The notes under the pieces were generated by a model. That model was not told the DNA's origin, did no database searches, and was given only the letters and a program-made list of their open reading frames with translations. Position numbers and translations under genes: made by a program. Positions 18,613-28,126 of a stretch of DNA of 35,573 bases are shown here, in pieces. Position 1 is the first letter of the stretch. Every line of letters starts with the position of its first letter. The DNA is taken from assembly GCA_016882385.1 (NCBI GenBank), contig VGQC01000005.1:1-35573 (forward strand). The letters are read 5' to 3'. Origin of the DNA: Cyanobacteria bacterium M_DeepCast_100m_m1_067. Its GTDB lineage: Bacteria; Cyanobacteriota; Cyanobacteriia; PCC-6307; Cyanobiaceae.

Positions 18613-20021
18613 CGCGGCCGCTCCAGATCCGGGCCTTGCCCCTGCGCTGCACCGCGGCCCTCACCGCCCTGCTGGTGCTGGTGCCAGCTGGCCTGTTGCT
18701 GCGCTCCCCCCGGCCGCGGGCCCAGGGGTTGGAGCGGCTGCTGGGTCAGGCGGCTCTGATGCAGAGCTTTCCCGCCTCGCCGCAGCGGCCCGTGCCGGCC
18801 CTGTGGAGCCAGCGGCTAGGGCCAGCCCTGGCCAGCAACGTCTGGCAGCAGCAGCGCCGGGTGTGGTGGCAGTTCTGGGGGCGCGATGGCGATGGCGGCG
18901 CCTACCTGGCGTTCCCTGCTCACACCCTGCCCCCGTCGCTCACGGCCCGCCCCGCCAGTGGCCTGTCGCCCCAGGGCCTGCCGCCCAACAGCCTTCGGGT
19001 CGATGACCTGGTGGTCGTGGCTGCCGATCCCCTCTCCCAGCGGCTGCTGCAGGACCAGCTGCGGCTGGCCCAGCGCCAGCGCCGTGGCCTGGAGCAGCGC
19101 TGTCTGCTGCGGCTGCAGCAGGAGCAGGCGGTGTTCTGGGCCCCCCTCGGCCTCGGGGTGATGGCCGGACCGATGGCGCCCCTGCTCCAGCGTTTCCAGG
19201 AGGGCTGCCTGAGCCTGCAGTTGGAGGGGGCCAGCCTGGGCCTGACGGGCGAAGCGAGTTCCGCTAGTGGCCTCCTGAGTGCCCCTGGCCGACCCCAACC
19301 GGCTCCGCCGTTGCCCCCCCTGCCTGCCGATCTGCTGCTGGAGTGGCGTGGCCCAGTTCTGGATGCGCTGTTGCAGGGCCTGCTCAGCCGTCAGTTGATC
19401 CGCGAACCGCTGGCGGCCCGCTACGGCATCGGTGATGGTCAGCTCGCCTTGCTGCGCCGGGTTCCCTTTGTGTTGCGGTTGCGTCCGCTGGCCCAGGGGC
19501 CGTTTCAGGCAGGCCTCGAGGTGCAGCTGCGTGTCAGCGGCGAACGCCGTCCCTGGACCCAGCTGCTGGATGCATTGGTGCCGCCGCTGGAGGCGCAGGG
19601 CCTGGCAGCGACCCGCACCGGTTCAGCAGCGCTGCCCGCCATCAGCTGGCGCCGCGAGGATGGCCTGGTGGTGGGTGGCTGGCGCTGGGTGCTGGCGGCC
19701 TCGGGCCAGCCCCAACTGCTTCTGTACCTGGGGCCTGAGCCTCCCTTGGCACACACCGCTGCCACCCTTGCCGCTCCCACCGCGACCATTGGGCTGCCCG
19801 GCTCAGCCGGGGCAACCGTGTTGCGGGCGCGCCCCAAAGCCCTGGCCCGCTTGGGCTTGCTGCCTCCGGAGCTGCCGCAGCTGGTGCAGCAGGCTGCCCA
19901 GCTGGATCTGGTGGCCATCCATGCGGCCAGCGGCGCCGGAGTGCTGGGCTCGCCCCTCAGCCAGCTGACGGGGCAGCTTCAGTTGCAGCGTCGCCCCCAG
20001 CGTCTGCCGTTGGACCGCTAA
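18609..20021 (+). CDS. DUF3352-like hypothetical membrane-anchored protein
   Basis: ATG 18609 overlaps the cofH stop (ATGA). N-terminal hydrophobic anchor, then a long soluble region. Confidence 0.6.
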   Translation: MTRPLQIRALPLRCTAALTALLVLVPAGLLLRSPRPRAQGLERLLGQAALMQSFPASPQRPVPALWSQRLGPALASNVWQQQRRVWWQFWGRDGDGGAYLAFPAHTLPPSLTARPASGLSPQGLPPNSLRVDDLVVVAADPLSQRLLQDQLRLAQRQRRGLEQRCLLRLQQEQAVFWAPLGLGVMAGPMAPLLQRFQEGCLSLQLEGASLGLTGEASSASGLLSAPGRPQPAPPLPPLPADLLLEWRGPVLDALLQGLLSRQLIREPLAARYGIGDGQLALLRRVPFVLRLRPLAQGPFQAGLEVQLRVSGERRPWTQLLDALVPPLEAQGLAATRTGSAALPAISWRREDGLVVGGWRWVLAASGQPQLLLYLGPEPPLAHTAATLAAPTATIGLPGSAGATVLRARPKALARLGLLPPELPQLVQQAAQLDLVAIHAASGAGVLGSPLSQLTGQLQLQRRPQRLPLDR

Positions 20022-20718
20022 CGCTGGGTTCAGCTGCGGCGGCTTGCTGCTGCCGTTCGCGTTTGCGCCGCTCAGCGGCAACGGTTTCCTCCATCAGCTC
20101 CACCGCCTGGGCCATCTTCTCGAGATTGTTGGCGTAGAGGCTGATGTCCTTGTCGAGGCGATCGCGCAGCAGGCCCATGGCGCTGCCCAGGTCGTGGGCG
20201 TAGCTGCGCAGGGCCATGGGATCCATGGCATCAGCTCCCTGGGCCTGCTCCAGCAGGCTCAGCAGGCCGACTGCCATCAGCCGTGAGTAGTGAAAGTCGG
20301 TGCGGCGGATGCTCGCCAAAGCAGTTGCAACCGGCTCGGGTGCACCGGCCCCTTCCTGCTCGATCCACTGCTTCACCTGCTCGACGCTGTGGCTGCCCAT
20401 GGCGGCCATGGCCTGATCGCGCTGCTGGCGCAGGGCTGCGGCGTCAAAGCCTGAGGCGGAGCAGAGCGCTGCCAAGAGCGGCTCCCGTTGGATGTCGGGG
20501 CGATAGCCCTTGGCAAAGCTGTCGAACACCTGAATCAGCCCGCAGGCAAACAGGGGATCACTGCGAAAGCCGCCCTGGCGGCTGAGCAGATGGAGCTCCA
20601 CCAGCAGCTCATCCACCAGGCGCCGGTAGAGCGGCGCAATCACGTGGGGAAAGGCGCGATGGAAGGCACGCTTGCTATCTGCAACGGTGAGGGCTGCGCT
20701 CACGCTGAATCGGGCCAA
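19957..20718 (-). CDS. thf1: Photosystem II biogenesis protein Psp29/Thf1
   Basis: TVADSKRAFHRAFPHVIAPLYRRLVDELLVELHLLSRQGGFRSDPLFACGLIQVFDSFAKGYRPD; FHYSRLMAVGLLSLLE. Confidence 0.93.
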   Translation of the reverse strand: MARFSVSAALTVADSKRAFHRAFPHVIAPLYRRLVDELLVELHLLSRQGGFRSDPLFACGLIQVFDSFAKGYRPDIQREPLLAALCSASGFDAAALRQQRDQAMAAMGSHSVEQVKQWIEQEGAGAPEPVATALASIRRTDFHYSRLMAVGLLSLLEQAQGADAMDPMALRSYAHDLGSAMGLLRDRLDKDISLYANNLEKMAQAVELMEETVAAERRKRERQQQAAAAEPSVSGPTADAGGDAATEAAPSAG

Positions 20719-20779
20719 GGTGAGCCGACCCTAGCCGCCCAGGCTCAGTAGGATCGAATCCAGTCGCTGCACCAGCTCC

Positions 20780-21370
20780 ATGATCCCGATCGTGATTGAA
20801 GAGTCGGGCCGGGGAGAACGCGCATTCGACATCTATTCGCGTCTGTTGCGCGAGCGAATCATCTTTTTGGGCGAGCCGGTCACGTCGGAGTCGGCCAACC
20901 GCGTTGTGGCCCAGCTCCTGTTTCTGGAGGCGGAAGATCCGGAAAAAGACATTTTCCTCTACATCAATTCCCCTGGCGGATCGGTGTACGACGGCCTTGG
21001 CATCTTCGACACGATGCAACACATCAAGCCCGATGTGCAGACGGTCTGTGTGGGGCTGGCCGCCTCGATGGGAGCGTTCCTGCTTTGCGCCGGCACCAAG
21101 GGCAAGCGCAGCAGCCTCACCCACTCGCGGATCATGATCCACCAGCCGCTGGGCGGTGCCCGCGGCCAGGCCAGCGACATCCGCATCCAGGCCGACGAGA
21201 TCCTCTATCTCAAAAAGAAGCTCAACACGGAGCTCGCCGATCGCACCGGTCAGCCCCTGCCGCGCATCGAAGAGGACACCGACCGCGACTTCTTCATGTC
21301 GCCGGCTGAGGCGGTGGAGTACGGCCTGATCGACAAGGTGATCGAAAAGCGCCCGATTCGACCTGTTTGA
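20780..21370 (+). CDS. clpP: ATP-dependent Clp protease proteolytic subunit
   Basis: [41 protein letters not shown] (Ser); [19 protein letters not shown] (His). Confidence 0.96.
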   Translation: MIPIVIEESGRGERAFDIYSRLLRERIIFLGEPVTSESANRVVAQLLFLEAEDPEKDIFLYINSPGGSVYDGLGIFDTMQHIKPDVQTVCVGLAASMGAFLLCAGTKGKRSSLTHSRIMIHQPLGGARGQASDIRIQADEILYLKKKLNTELADRTGQPLPRIEEDTDRDFFMSPAEAVEYGLIDKVIEKRPIRPV

Positions 21371-21395
21371 AGTTCAGATGCCAAGCCATGCAATA

Positions 21396-21424
21396 CCCCT
21401 CCCGAGGTTGAGCCTCGGGAGGGG
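21396..21424. terminator. Bidirectional intrinsic terminator-type hairpin between convergent clpP and ftsH
   Basis: Perfect 12-bp stem CCCCTCCCGAGG-TTGAG-CCTCGGGAGGGG with short A/T runs on both sides. Confidence 0.8.
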
Positions 21425-21453
21425 TTGATGCTGGGGGTTTTGATGATGCTGGT

Positions 21454-23424
21454 TTAGGCAGCCGGGGCTGGTTCGGACTGAACCGGCTCAGCCTGGGCGG
21501 GTTCAGACAGAAGGGGCGAGAACCGCTCCTTCTCGGGGATCGTGGTGAATTCGGCCACGATGGCTCGGAACTCATCACCATCGAGCGTTTCCTTCTCGAT
21601 CAGCAGCTCCACCACCCGGTCCATGCAGGCGCGGTGCTCCGCCACCAGCTTCACCGTGTCGGCGTAGCAGCTCTGCACGATCTGACGCACGGCGTCATCG
21701 ATCTTGCTGGCGAGACGATCAGAGCCGTCGCTGCGGGTCATCAGGTCGCGGCCGAGGAACACCTCCTGGTTGCCGGCTTCAAACGACACCTGGCCGAGGT
21801 CACTCATGCCGAAGCGCGTCACCATCTGGCGGGCAATCGAGGCCACCTGCTGGATGTCGCCGCCAGCACCGGTGGTGACCTCCGAGTAGCCGAACACCAC
21901 ATCCTCAGCGGCGCGGCCGCCCAGGGCGCCCATGATCCGAGCCCGCAGCTGGGCCCGGCTCACCAGCATCTGCTCCTCATCGGGGGAGAACCAGGTGAGG
22001 CCCTGGGCCTGACCGCGGGGGATCAGGGTCACCTTCTGCACAGGGTCGTGGGCCTGAACCAGGGAGCCCACCAGGGCGTGGCCCACCTCGTGGTAGGCGA
22101 TCAGCCGCTTGCTGCGTCCGTCGGTGAGCGGCTTGCCCTCCATGCCGGCGATCACCCGGTCCACGGCGTCGTCGATTTCAGCCAAGGTGGTGGCTTCCTT
22201 GCGGCGGCGGGCGGTGAGGATCGCTGCTTCGTTGAGCAGGTTGGCCAGGTCGGCGCCCGAGAAGCCTGGGGTGCGGCGAGCGACGGCTTCGAGGCTCACA
22301 TCCGGTGCCAGCTTTTTGTTGCGGCTGTGCACACTGAGGATCGACAGGCGACCCTTGATGTCGGGCACGTCCACCTGCACTTGGCGGTCGAAGCGGCCGG
22401 GACGCAGCAGCGCCGAATCGAGCACGTCAGCCCGGTTGGTGGCGGCAATGATGATGATGCCGCTGTTGCCTTCGAAGCCGTCCATCTCCGTCAGGAGCTG
22501 GTTGAGGGTTTGTTCCCGTTCGTCGTTGCCACCGCCCACACCGGCGCCGCGCTGGCGGCCCACCGCATCGATTTCGTCGATGAAGATCAGGCAGGGGCTG
22601 TTCTCCTTGGCCCGCTTGAACAGGTCGCGCACCCGGCTGGCACCGACGCCCACAAACATCTCCACAAATTCCGAACCGGAGAGGGAGAAGAAGGGCACGC
22701 CGGCTTCGCCGGCAATGGCCTTGGCCAGCAGGGTTTTGCCGGTGCCTGGAGGCCCCACCAGCAGCACGCCTTTGGGGATCTTGGCGCCCACGGAGGTGAA
22801 GCGCTCCGGCGTTTTCAGGAAGGTCACCACCTCTTGAAGGTCTTGCTTGGCTTCTTCCACACCCGCCACGTCGTCGAATTTGACGCCGGTTTCGGCCTCC
22901 ATGGCAAAGCGGGCCTTGGTCTTGCCGAACTGCATCGCCTGGCCGGGGCCGCCAGGCATGCCGTTACCGCGGCGGGCTAGGAACACCAGCGAGCCGATCA
23001 GCAGCAGCGGGAACAGCAGATTGCCGAGCAGCCCGAGGGCCGGTGGGGCGGTCTTGGGCGGATGGATGTCGAAGCTGATGCCCTGATCCTTCAGCTTGTT
23101 CACCAGCTCCGGTGCCACGCCGGGAAGATCCACCCGCAGGCGCTGCACGCGATTGTCGAGGTCGGGATCCACCGCCTCGATCACGGCGCTGCGGCCGCCA
23201 TCAAAGATGTCCACGGCCGTGACGCGTCCGGCGTCGACGTAGTCAAGGAAGCGGCCGTAGCTCATCCGCGCCACCGCCGCATTGCGGGGTGCCACGGTGG
23301 GACTCGTGGCTCCATTGGGCTTGAAGCGGGCCGTGCCACCGCTGCCCAGCAACTGCCATCCGAGAAAAGCAACCACCGCCAGGGGCAGCAGCCAGAGGGC
23401 AATCAGACGCCAGCGCTGGTTCAT
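21454..23424 (-). CDS. ftsH: ATP-dependent zinc metalloprotease FtsH
   Basis: [55 protein letters not shown], zinc site HEVGH; two N-terminal TM segments. Confidence 0.97.
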   Translation of the reverse strand: MNQRWRLIALWLLPLAVVAFLGWQLLGSGGTARFKPNGATSPTVAPRNAAVARMSYGRFLDYVDAGRVTAVDIFDGGRSAVIEAVDPDLDNRVQRLRVDLPGVAPELVNKLKDQGISFDIHPPKTAPPALGLLGNLLFPLLLIGSLVFLARRGNGMPGGPGQAMQFGKTKARFAMEAETGVKFDDVAGVEEAKQDLQEVVTFLKTPERFTSVGAKIPKGVLLVGPPGTGKTLLAKAIAGEAGVPFFSLSGSEFVEMFVGVGASRVRDLFKRAKENSPCLIFIDEIDAVGRQRGAGVGGGNDEREQTLNQLLTEMDGFEGNSGIIIIAATNRADVLDSALLRPGRFDRQVQVDVPDIKGRLSILSVHSRNKKLAPDVSLEAVARRTPGFSGADLANLLNEAAILTARRRKEATTLAEIDDAVDRVIAGMEGKPLTDGRSKRLIAYHEVGHALVGSLVQAHDPVQKVTLIPRGQAQGLTWFSPDEEQMLVSRAQLRARIMGALGGRAAEDVVFGYSEVTTGAGGDIQQVASIARQMVTRFGMSDLGQVSFEAGNQEVFLGRDLMTRSDGSDRLASKIDDAVRQIVQSCYADTVKLVAEHRACMDRVVELLIEKETLDGDEFRAIVAEFTTIPEKERFSPLLSEPAQAEPVQSEPAPAA

Positions 23425-23516
23425 AGCTGAAACACATTCTTAACAAGTGTAACGGCGCTGCGGACCGCTGCAGCTCCGCTCGCGGTGCGTGTTTCGCGCC
23501 AGGTTCGAACCCTTGG

Positions 23517-23852
23517 TCAGCCGGCTTGCGCCCAGGGCAGGTCGTTGCTGCTGGCACCGACGAGGGCTTCCAGTTGGGCAGGATTGCTGGGTTGCTCGAG
23601 CAGCAAATCCTGGGCCTGAATGGTTTCGACCAGGTCGGGGCCGCCCAGGCCATGGGTCCAGATCTTGATCACGCTTTGCGGCGGGCATTGAAAGCTGAGG
23701 AGCTCAAACGGAAACACCACCCGTTCGAGGAAAAACTGCTCGGGACCGACGCAGCGCAGGATCACCATGCGATCACTGGTGTTGCGGTAGCCGCACGAGA
23801 GCAGAGTCAAAGCCAGTTCTGATGAGCAAATACCATGAAGCCATCGCCTCAC
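23517..23852 (-). CDS. DUF1830 domain protein
   Basis: LSCGYRNTSDRMVILRCVGPEQFFLERVVFPFELLSFQCPPQSVIKIWTHG matches the DUF1830 pattern (…fERVVFP…l.F…P…leI). Confidence 0.75.
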   Translation of the reverse strand: MRRWLHGICSSELALTLLSCGYRNTSDRMVILRCVGPEQFFLERVVFPFELLSFQCPPQSVIKIWTHGLGGPDLVETIQAQDLLLEQPSNPAQLEALVGASSNDLPWAQAG

Positions 23853-23921
23853 GTGCGGATTTGGTGACGAACGCCACGTTTTTGGGTTTTTAAGAGTTTC
23901 TTCGGTTTTGCCTGATCTCGG

Positions 23922-25157
23922 TCAGAGGCTGCGCAGGGCCACGATTGGATCCAGGCGGGCGGCGCGGCGGGCCGGCACCACGCCGAAGAACAGGCCGATC
24001 GAGCCCGACAGCCCCACCGTGGCCAGCACCGTGGCGGCACCGATCGTGGCGGGCAACGGTGTGACAGCGGCCACCACGACCACCGTGCCGATGCCCACGG
24101 CGCTGCCGATCACGCCGCCGAGGCTGGCCAGCACCAGCGACTCCACCAGAAACTGCAGCAGCACGTCGCCACTGCGGGCGCCGAGAGCCTTGCGCAGGCC
24201 GATCTCCTCGGTGCGCTCGCTGACCGACACCAACATGATGTTCATGATGCCGATGCCGCCCACCAGCAGCGACACGGCGCCGATGGCCGCCAGCATCAAG
24301 GTGAGTCCGCCGGTGATCGTGCTCACGATCGTCAGGGCGTCCTTCTGGGAGCGCACGGCGAAGTCGTCCTCCCGCAGGATCCGGTGCCGCTGGCGCAGCA
24401 GGTTGGTGATCTGAAAGCTCGCGGCCCCTGTGCTCTGTTCGTCGCGGGCCTCGACGCTGATGAAGTTGAGGTTGACGCCGTAGGTGGGATCGCGGCCGGA
24501 GAGTTTGCTCACCATCGTCGTGAGCGGCACGTAGGCGTTCTCGTCCTGGTTTTGGCCAAACACCGCCCCCTTGGGCTCCAGCACGCCAATCACCTCGAAC
24601 AGCTGGTTGCGGATGCGCAGCTGGCGCCCCACCGGCGCCTTGCCGGGAAACATCTTGGCGCCCAGATCGGGCCCCACCACGGTGACATTGCGGGCGCTGC
24701 TGAGGTCGCTGGCAAAGAAGAAACGGCCTTGGGCCACCTCAAACTGACGCACCGGCAGAAACTCGGGCGTCACCCCCGAGACCGAGGCGGTGCTGCTGAT
24801 GCCGCCGGCCTGAATCACCTCGCTCAGGGTGATCTGGGGCGCCACCCGTTTGACGCTGGGCACTTGCTCGGCGATCGCCTCGGCGTCCTCGAGCACGAGG
24901 GTTTTGGGGAAGTCGATGCCCTGGCGGCGGGTGTCGTTGTTGCCCGGCACCACAAACAACACATTGGCGCCGAGGTTGCTGAGCTGGCCTTCGGCCAGGT
25001 TCTGGGCTCCCCGTCCCACCCCCACCAAGGTGATCACCGAGGCATTGCCGATCACGATGCCGAGCATCGTGAGCAGGCTGCGCAGCCGGTTGGCTCGCAG
25101 GGTTGTCAGAGCCATGCCCACGGTTTCACCGACGGGCAATTTCGAAGCCATGGGCAC
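23922..25157 (-). CDS. MacB/FtsX-type ABC transporter permease
   Basis: ALTTLRANRLRSLLTMLGIVIGNASVITLVGVGRGAQ; GIMNIMLVSVSERTEEIGLRKALGAR. Confidence 0.9.
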   Translation of the reverse strand: MPMASKLPVGETVGMALTTLRANRLRSLLTMLGIVIGNASVITLVGVGRGAQNLAEGQLSNLGANVLFVVPGNNDTRRQGIDFPKTLVLEDAEAIAEQVPSVKRVAPQITLSEVIQAGGISSTASVSGVTPEFLPVRQFEVAQGRFFFASDLSSARNVTVVGPDLGAKMFPGKAPVGRQLRIRNQLFEVIGVLEPKGAVFGQNQDENAYVPLTTMVSKLSGRDPTYGVNLNFISVEARDEQSTGAASFQITNLLRQRHRILREDDFAVRSQKDALTIVSTITGGLTLMLAAIGAVSLLVGGIGIMNIMLVSVSERTEEIGLRKALGARSGDVLLQFLVESLVLASLGGVIGSAVGIGTVVVVAAVTPLPATIGAATVLATVGLSGSIGLFFGVVPARRAARLDPIVALRSL

Positions 25158-25174
25158 GTGCTGGGGCCGGTGCC

Positions 25175-26965
25175 TTAAACGATGGCGGGTCCGCCGTCCA
25201 CGTTGTGGCTGCGGGCGCCGCGATGCACTTCGCCGCGGAGCAGATCCAAGGTCACGATCTCGCCCTGAAGCAGGCTGGCAAAGGCGTTGTCGACGCCCAC
25301 AATCGCCGGAATGCCGGTGCGCTGGGCGATCACGGCCGCGTGGCTCTCCATGCCGTCGGTTTCAGCGATCACGGCCTTGGCCTTGCGAATCGCCTCGACG
25401 TAGTCGGCCGAGGTTTCACGCACCACCAGGATCTCGCCCGACTGGATCGCCGCTGCGGCCTCGGGGCTATCCACGAGGCGAACCCGCCCGCTCACCGAGC
25501 CGTTGCCGATGCCGGTGCCCTTGGACAGCACCGCCGACACGATGCCGACCTTGATGAAGTCGGTGGAGCCGCTGACCCCAGACAGGGTGCCAGCGGTTTG
25601 GACCACCAGGTCGCCGTCCTGCAGGAAGCCCAGCCCCCGGGCCATGCCCATGGCCAGGCTGAAGGTGCTGGTGGAGGAGCTTTGTTCCGCCACCAGCAGG
25701 GGATTCACTCCCCAGCAGAGCTGCAGCTGGCGGGCCACCTTCACCTCGCTGGTGATCGCCAGGATCGGCGTGCTGGGCCGAAACTTGCTGACATTGCGGG
25801 CGGTCGATCCGCCCTTGGTGAGGGGCAGGATCGCCGCGGCGTTGAGCTGGCGGGCAATGCTGCTCACCGCCTGGCAGATGGCGTTGGGAATGGTGGTGGC
25901 CATGTGGCTGTCGAGCACCCGCTGGGGGTAATCGCGCTCGATGCGCCGGGCAATCGTGGCCATGGTGGCCACGGCTTCCACAGGGAAATCCCCCACCGCG
26001 CTCTCGTTGGACAGCATCACGGCGTCGGTGCCGTCGAGGATGGCGTTGGCCACGTCGCTCACCTCGGCCCGGGTGGGGCGCGGGCAGCTCACCATCGAAT
26101 CGAGCATCTGGGTGGCGGTGATCACCGGGATGCCGAGGCTGTTGGCCTTGCGGATCAACTCTTTCTGGAGCAGCGGCACCTCTTCGGCGGGCATCTCCAC
26201 GCCCAGGTCGCCGCGGGCCACCATCACCCCGTCGCAGAGGGGCAGGATGTCGTCGATCTGGTCGATCGCCTCAAATTTTTCGATCTTGGCCACCACGGGT
26301 GTGCTGTGGCCGTGGCTGCGAATCAGCTCGCGGATCTCGCGCATGTCCGAGGGGTTGCGCACGAAGCTGAGCGCCACCCAATCGACACCCTGTTGCAGGC
26401 CAAAGGCCAGGTCGATCCGGTCTTTCTCGGTGAGCGCTCGGATTGAGAGCTGCACGTCCGGGAAGTTGACGCCCTTGTTGTTGGAGAGCACGCCACCGAC
26501 GGTGACGCTGCAGAACAGGGTTTGCTCGGGCTTGTCGACGCGCTCGACCAGCATTTCAACCCGGCCGTCGTCCAACAGGATGCGGCTGCCAGGCACGACC
26601 TCATCGGCGAGGTTGTCGTAGGTGACTGTGGCAATCGATTGATTGCAAGCCACATCCCTCGAGGTGAGGGTGAAGGGATCACCCTTGGCCAGGGTGATCG
26701 GCCCATCGGCGAAACGGCCCAGTCGGATCTTGGGACCCTGGAGGTCTTGGAGGATGCCGATCTCGATGCCGAGCTCGGTGGCGACCTGGCGGATCGTTGA
26801 AATCCGAGCCGCGTGCTCGCTGTGGTCTCCGTGGGAGAAATTGAGGCGGAAGGTGGTAGCGCCGGCGGCAATCAACTCGCGCAGGCGTTGCGGAGATTCC
26901 GTGGCGGGCCCGATCGTGGCCACGATCTTGGTGCGACGCATGAGATCGGGCTGGGGCATCAACAC
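25175..26965 (-). CDS. pyk: Pyruvate kinase (with C-terminal PEP-utilising-like domain)
   Basis: RRTKIVATIGPATES, RLNFSHGDHSEH, VMVARGDLGVEMPAEEVPLLQK, ITATQMLDSM; C-terminal AVIAETDGMESHAAVIAQRTGIPAIVGVDNA. Confidence 0.96.
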   Translation of the reverse strand: MLMPQPDLMRRTKIVATIGPATESPQRLRELIAAGATTFRLNFSHGDHSEHAARISTIRQVATELGIEIGILQDLQGPKIRLGRFADGPITLAKGDPFTLTSRDVACNQSIATVTYDNLADEVVPGSRILLDDGRVEMLVERVDKPEQTLFCSVTVGGVLSNNKGVNFPDVQLSIRALTEKDRIDLAFGLQQGVDWVALSFVRNPSDMREIRELIRSHGHSTPVVAKIEKFEAIDQIDDILPLCDGVMVARGDLGVEMPAEEVPLLQKELIRKANSLGIPVITATQMLDSMVSCPRPTRAEVSDVANAILDGTDAVMLSNESAVGDFPVEAVATMATIARRIERDYPQRVLDSHMATTIPNAICQAVSSIARQLNAAAILPLTKGGSTARNVSKFRPSTPILAITSEVKVARQLQLCWGVNPLLVAEQSSSTSTFSLAMGMARGLGFLQDGDLVVQTAGTLSGVSGSTDFIKVGIVSAVLSKGTGIGNGSVSGRVRLVDSPEAAAAIQSGEILVVRETSADYVEAIRKAKAVIAETDGMESHAAVIAQRTGIPAIVGVDNAFASLLQGEIVTLDLLRGEVHRGARSHNVDGGPAIV

Positions 26966-27016
26966 GCCATCAGACAGCTGGAAACTACCATCCAGGCCTG
27001 CAACGGGCTGCCGCAG

Positions 27017-27346
27017 TTGGACTTTCAGGCTTACCAGCAGCGCTCCCGCGCCACCGCCCGCTATCCCGAGGCGGGCGCCAACCCCATCTATCCCACCCTG
27101 GGGCTGTGCGGTGAGGCCGGTGAGGTGGCCGACAAGGTGAAGAAGGTGCTGCGTGACCAGGAGGGCCGCTTTTCGCCTGAGGTGGTCGCGGCACTGCAGC
27201 TGGAGCTGGGGGATGTGCTTTGGTACGTGGCCCAGCTCGCCACGGAACTGGGCCTGGAGCTCGACCAGATCGCCCAGGCCAACCTGGACAAGCTGGCCAG
27301 CCGCGCCGCCCGTAACGTGATTGCAGGCAGTGGGGATACGCGGTGA
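27017..27346 (+). CDS. mazG: MazG-family nucleotide pyrophosphohydrolase
   Basis: LDFQAYQQRSRATARYPEAGANPIYPTLGLCGEAGEVADKVKKVLRD…ELGDVLWYVAQLA. A TTG start at 27017 fits; the ORF track start (26813) would lie antisense within pyk. Confidence 0.85.
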   Translation: MDFQAYQQRSRATARYPEAGANPIYPTLGLCGEAGEVADKVKKVLRDQEGRFSPEVVAALQLELGDVLWYVAQLATELGLELDQIAQANLDKLASRAARNVIAGSGDTR

Positions 27347-27810
27347 TCAGAGTCGTACTCGCTCCTCTTCTCGTGGCCCTGATGTTGCTTGTGCCCGGTC
27401 CTGCCTGGGCGGCCGAGCTGCAGGTCTCGCAGGTGAATCTCGAGCCCTGTCCCGCCGAAGACGTTGGCGCCCAACCCGAGTTGCGCCGCCCTTCAGGCGC
27501 CAGCTGCTACGCCCTGCGCGGCACCGTGCTGAATCCGGGCCGCAAACCGGTGGTGGACACCGATGTGTTTGCCCTGATCGTCGATTCCAGCGGCGAGCCG
27601 GTGCTGCAGAACCGCACCCGCGTGGGTTCGATCGGCGACGTGCCCCCCGGCAGCTCGAGCTTTGCCCTGCGGCTCTCGGTGCCCGCCGGCACGCCGGGGC
27701 CCCTGAGCTTCCGCAACGTCAAGGCCCGCGGCTTCAGTGCGCCGGTGCGCACCCGTGCCGGCGTCGACGACGAATTGCTGCCGCTCGAGCAGGCCCTAGC
27801 CGATCAATAG
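27343..27810 (+). CDS. Hypothetical secreted protein
   Basis: Signal peptide MIRVVLAPLLVALMLLVPGPAWAAE; 4-nt overlap with mazG. Confidence 0.7.
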   Translation: MIRVVLAPLLVALMLLVPGPAWAAELQVSQVNLEPCPAEDVGAQPELRRPSGASCYALRGTVLNPGRKPVVDTDVFALIVDSSGEPVLQNRTRVGSIGDVPPGSSSFALRLSVPAGTPGPLSFRNVKARGFSAPVRTRAGVDDELLPLEQALADQ

Positions 27811-28091
27811 CCCGCGCCCAGCACCGACACGCTGGCGCCTTGCAGGAGGCTCTGCACCAGATTCAGGGCGATGAAGGCCACGATCGCCGACAGGTCGAGG
27901 CCGCCCAGGGGCGGAATCAAGCCGCGGAAGGCGTTCAAATAGGGATCGGTGATCGAACTCACCGTCGAGAGCAGCGGATTGCTCCAGTCGAGGTTGGGGA
28001 ACCAGCTCAGCAGCACTCGCACCAGCAGCACCACGGTGTAGATGCTGAGGGTCTGGGCCAGCACCTGCAGCAGAAAACTCAGCGCGTCCAT
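27804..28091 (-). CDS. YggT family membrane protein
   Basis: LLVRVLLSWFPNLDWSNPLLSTVSSITDPYLNAFRGLIPPLGGLDLSAIVAFIALNL. ATG 28091. Confidence 0.9.
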   Translation of the reverse strand: MDALSFLLQVLAQTLSIYTVVLLVRVLLSWFPNLDWSNPLLSTVSSITDPYLNAFRGLIPPLGGLDLSAIVAFIALNLVQSLLQGASVSVLGAGY

Positions 28092-28126
28092 GGAGTGCTC
28101 GTGGGCAGATTCTGGATCGACCAACT

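Noticed and set aside
21634-22980. 448-aa plus-strand ORF antisense to ftsH
   Set aside because: Low-complexity His/Gly/Ala composition opposite a certain FtsH gene.
1001-24878. HIP1-type GCGATCGC octamers (1001, 9064, 13216, 24871)
   Set aside because: About four copies in a GC-rich 35.6-kb window is only slightly above my rough composition-based expectation of one to two; not a meaningful enrichment.
25103-26446. 447-aa plus-strand ORF antisense to pyk
   Set aside because: Opposite a certain pyruvate kinase gene; Gly/His/Ala-rich, no domain.
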